This document shows, in pieces, positions 43,492-45,335 of a stretch of DNA of 45,335 bases. Source of the stretch: Actinomycetes bacterium. Its GTDB lineage: Bacteria > Actinomycetota > Actinomycetes > Actinomycetales > Cellulomonadaceae. Made by a program: the position numbers and the translations under genes. Positions within the stretch are counted from its first letter, which is position 1; the number at the start of each line of letters is the position of its first letter. The stretch covers positions 1-45,335 of the forward strand of contig JAJYSG010000011.1 of NCBI GenBank assembly GCA_021793675.1. Reading direction: 5' to 3'. The notes beneath the pieces were generated by a model that saw nothing but the letters and a program-made list of their open reading frames with translations, was not told the origin of the DNA and did not search any database.

Positions 43492-44526
43492 GTGCCGGAA
43501 CGGATACGGCTCGCGGTGGTGGCCGGCGACGGGATCGGCCCGGAGGTCGTCGAGCAGGGGTTGCTCGCGCTGGAGAAGGCGGTCGGTGGCTCGGAGAAGG
43601 TCGAGACCACCGAGTTCCAGCTGGGTGCCGCCCGCTGGCATGCCACCGGCGAGACGCTGACGGACGACGACCTCGCGGCGATCCGCGAGCACGACGCCAT
43701 CCTGCTCGGCGCGGTCGGCGACCCGACGGTGCCGTCGGGCGTGCTCGAGCGCGGGCTGCTGCTGCGGCTCCGGTTCGCGCTGGACCACTACGTCAACCTC
43801 CGGCCCTCCAAGCTCTATCCCGGCGTCGCCGGCCCGCTGGCGAACCCCGGGGAGGTGGACTTCGTCGTCGTGCGCGAGGGCACCGAGGGCCCCTACGTCG
43901 GCAACGGCGGCGCGCTGCGCGTCGGCACGCCGCACGAGATCGCCACCGAGGTGTCGATCAACACGGCGTTCGGCGTCGAGCGCGTCGTGCGCTACGCCTT
44001 CGCCCAGGCCGCCGCCCGGCCGCGCCAGAAGCTGACGCTGGTCCACAAGCACAACGTGCTGGTGCACGCCGGCCACCTGTGGCGCCGCACGGTCGAGGCG
44101 GTCAACGCCGAGTTCCCGGACGTCACCACCGACTACTGCCACGTCGACGCCGCGACGATCTACCTCGCGACGAACCCGAGCCGGTTCGACGTCATCGTGA
44201 CGGACAACCTGTTCGGTGACATCCTCACCGACCTCGCCGCGGCGATCACGGGCGGCATCGGCCTGGCGGCGTCCGGCAACGTCAACCCTGACCGCACCAC
44301 GCCGAGCATGTTCGAGCCGGTGCACGGGTCGGCGCCGGACATCGCCGGCCAGGGCAAGGCCGACCCGACGGCGACGGTGCTCTCCGTCGCCATGCTGCTG
44401 GAGCACCTCGGGCTGCACGACGAGGCCGCGCGCGTGGAGGCCGCGGTCGCCGCCGACCTGTTCGAGCGGGGGGGCCGAGTACGGTCGACGGCCGAGGTGG
44501 GCGCCGATCTCGTCGCGCGCATCTAG
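43492..44526 (+). CDS. leuB: 3-isopropylmalate dehydrogenase LeuB
   Basis: Oxidative decarboxylation of 3-isopropylmalate in leucine synthesis (EC 1.1.1.85). The 344-aa product starts [18 protein letters not shown]. It has [36 protein letters not shown] in parts (substrate Arg residues), [11 protein letters not shown] with the catalytic Lys, the metal-binding segment [15 protein letters not shown] and the adenine-loop region [20 protein letters not shown]. The GTG at 43492 has AGGAGG 5 nt upstream and best matches the family N-terminus. The alternative ATG at 43474 is placed for leaderless translation and adds six residues (350 aa). A repeat-rich gap separates it from ilvBNC. Confidence 0.95.
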   Translation: MPERIRLAVVAGDGIGPEVVEQGLLALEKAVGGSEKVETTEFQLGAARWHATGETLTDDDLAAIREHDAILLGAVGDPTVPSGVLERGLLLRLRFALDHYVNLRPSKLYPGVAGPLANPGEVDFVVVREGTEGPYVGNGGALRVGTPHEIATEVSINTAFGVERVVRYAFAQAAARPRQKLTLVHKHNVLVHAGHLWRRTVEAVNAEFPDVTTDYCHVDAATIYLATNPSRFDVIVTDNLFGDILTDLAAAITGGIGLAASGNVNPDRTTPSMFEPVHGSAPDIAGQGKADPTATVLSVAMLLEHLGLHDEAARVEAAVAADLFERGGRVRSTAEVGADLVARI

Positions 44527-44544
44527 CCCGCCCGGCCGGCCGGA

Positions 44545-44550
44545 TACTCT
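44545..44550 (+). promoter_or_regulatory. -10 element for ilvE
   Basis: TACTCT 30 nt before the ilvE ATG, giving a leader of about 24 nt with a weak GAAAGG ribosome site. The leuB stop is only 18 nt upstream of this box, so read-through from leuB is also likely. Confidence 0.4.
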
Positions 44551-44580
44551 CGTCCCGAGTCCCGTGAAAGGCCACCAGAC

Positions 44581-45335
44581 ATGAGCACCACCACCCCCGC
44601 CGACCTGTTCGAGCTGCACCGGACCGACCATCCGGTGCCGGACGACGAGCGCGCGAAGCTCCTCGAGCACCCGCGGTTCGGCACGGTCTTCACGGACCAC
44701 ATGGCGCGGGTCAGCTGGACGGCGGACGGCGGCTGGGCGAACCGGCGTGTCGAGCCGTACGCGCCGCTGGTGCTGGACCCCGCAGCCGCGGTGCTCCACT
44801 ACGGCCAGGAGATCTTCGAGGGCCTCAAGGCGTACCGGCACGCCGACGGCTCGGTCTGGTCGTTCCGTCCGCAGGCCAACGCGGCCCGCTTCGCCCGCTC
44901 CGCCCACCGGCTGGCGCTGCCCGTGCTGTCCGAGGACGACTTCCTCGGCGCGATCACCGCCCTCGTGTCGGCCGACCGGGACTGGGTGCCGTGGGGGGAC
45001 GAGACCAGCCTCTACCTGCGGCCCTTCATGTACGCCGCCGAACGGTTCCTCGGCGTGCGGCCGGCCGACGCGGTGGAGTTCCTCACCATCGCCTCGCCGG
45101 TGGGACCGTACTTCGCGTCGGGTGGCGTGCAGCCCGTCTCGATCTGGGTCTCGACCGACTTCCACCGCGCGGGCCCGGGCGGCACCGGTGCCGCCAAGTG
45201 CGGCGGCAACTACGCGGCCAGCCTGCTGCCGCAGCAGGAGGCGTACGCCAAGGGCTTCGACCAGGTGTGCTTCCTCGACGTGGCCGGCGAGGTGCTCGAG
45301 GAGCTCGGCGGCATGAACGTCATGGTGGAGATCGG
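44581..45335 (+). CDS. ilvE: Branched-chain amino acid aminotransferase (5' part)
   Basis: PLP-dependent fold-type IV transaminase (EC 2.6.1.42) that carries out the last step for Val, Leu and Ile. The first 251 residues are in the window and the gene runs off the right edge. Visible are VLHYGQEIFEGLKAYRHADG (71-90), FRPQANAARFARSAHRL, LYLRPFMYAAERFLGVRP and the PLP Lys206 in GTGAAKCGGNYAASL. EVLEELGGMNVM lies just before the edge. The full-length family is about 365 aa. Position after leuB completes the branched-chain gene group. Confidence 0.96.
   Translation, partial: MSTTTPADLFELHRTDHPVPDDERAKLLEHPRFGTVFTDHMARVSWTADGGWANRRVEPYAPLVLDPAAAVLHYGQEIFEGLKAYRHADGSVWSFRPQANAARFARSAHRLALPVLSEDDFLGAITALVSADRDWVPWGDETSLYLRPFMYAAERFLGVRPADAVEFLTIASPVGPYFASGGVQPVSIWVSTDFHRAGPGGTGAAKCGGNYAASLLPQQEAYAKGFDQVCFLDVAGEVLEELGGMNVMVEI

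Overview
The window is very GC-rich, densely packed bacterial chromosome from an actinobacterium. Gene content and order (GlgE-pathway alpha-glucan genes; etfBA, iscS, mnmA, a MetE-like gene and ligA; gatCAB; ilvBNC, leuB, ilvE) point to Micrococcales, probably a Cellulomonas-like organism. The genus is inferred from protein flavour, not proven. The order etfBA - iscS - mnmA - MetE-like gene - ligA - gatCAB - ilvBNC - leuB follows, from memory, the Rv3029c-Rv2995c stretch of Mycobacterium tuberculosis, with lineage-specific inserts. I see no rRNA, tRNA, CRISPR array, prophage or intact insertion sequence.

Layout. (1) 1-9874, minus strand: glgX, then a translationally coupled glgE-treS-mak-glgB set for trehalose/maltose-1-phosphate/alpha-glucan metabolism, closed by terminator-like hairpins at 222-239 and 11-48. 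(2) 9943-11695, plus: etfBA, meeting a phosphotransferase-fold gene tail to tail. (3) 12748-16057, plus: iscS-mnmA (tRNA 2-thiouridylation) and a MetE-like protein that lacks zinc ligands. (4) 16067-19579, minus: a GNAT protein with an RNAP alpha-CTD-like tail, then an ABC exporter (ATPase and two permeases). (5) 19675-25066, plus: ligA with a large insertion, a tandem GNAT, a Gfo/Idh/MocA oxidoreductase and a small conserved protein. (6) 25088-26230: a GNAT gene and a 650-bp gene-poor stretch with short tandem repeats, a probable DUF222/HNH gene remnant and an IS-end-like sequence. (7) 26231-31120, plus: gatCAB, a RimJ-type GNAT and a 2-hydroxyacid dehydrogenase. (8) 31127-34610: a divergent tetR/SDR pair and ilvD. 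(9) 34615-35066: a broken pterin carbinolamine dehydratase/VOC gene. (10) 35087-39583: divergent putA and ornithine cyclodeaminase, which together could carry ornithine through proline to glutamate. (11) 39636-45335: an attenuator-controlled ilvBNC operon, then leuB and the start of ilvE, covering most steps of valine/isoleucine and part of leucine synthesis.

Two themes stand out. First, many genes carry a -10-like hexamer (mostly TANNNT, sometimes CANNNT or GATACT) 6-8 nt before the start codon, the layout of leaderless transcripts. Second, ilvB is preceded by a leaderless 14-codon leader reading Leu-Val-Val-Val and then a strong intrinsic terminator, which is textbook ribosome-mediated attenuation. 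Short tandem repeats (13-bp and 19/20-bp units) sit beside several of these promoters and gene ends. I found no wholly new system. The most unusual items are the alpha-CTD-tailed GNAT heading an ABC operon, the repeat-rich ilvC-leuB gap and the two decayed genes.
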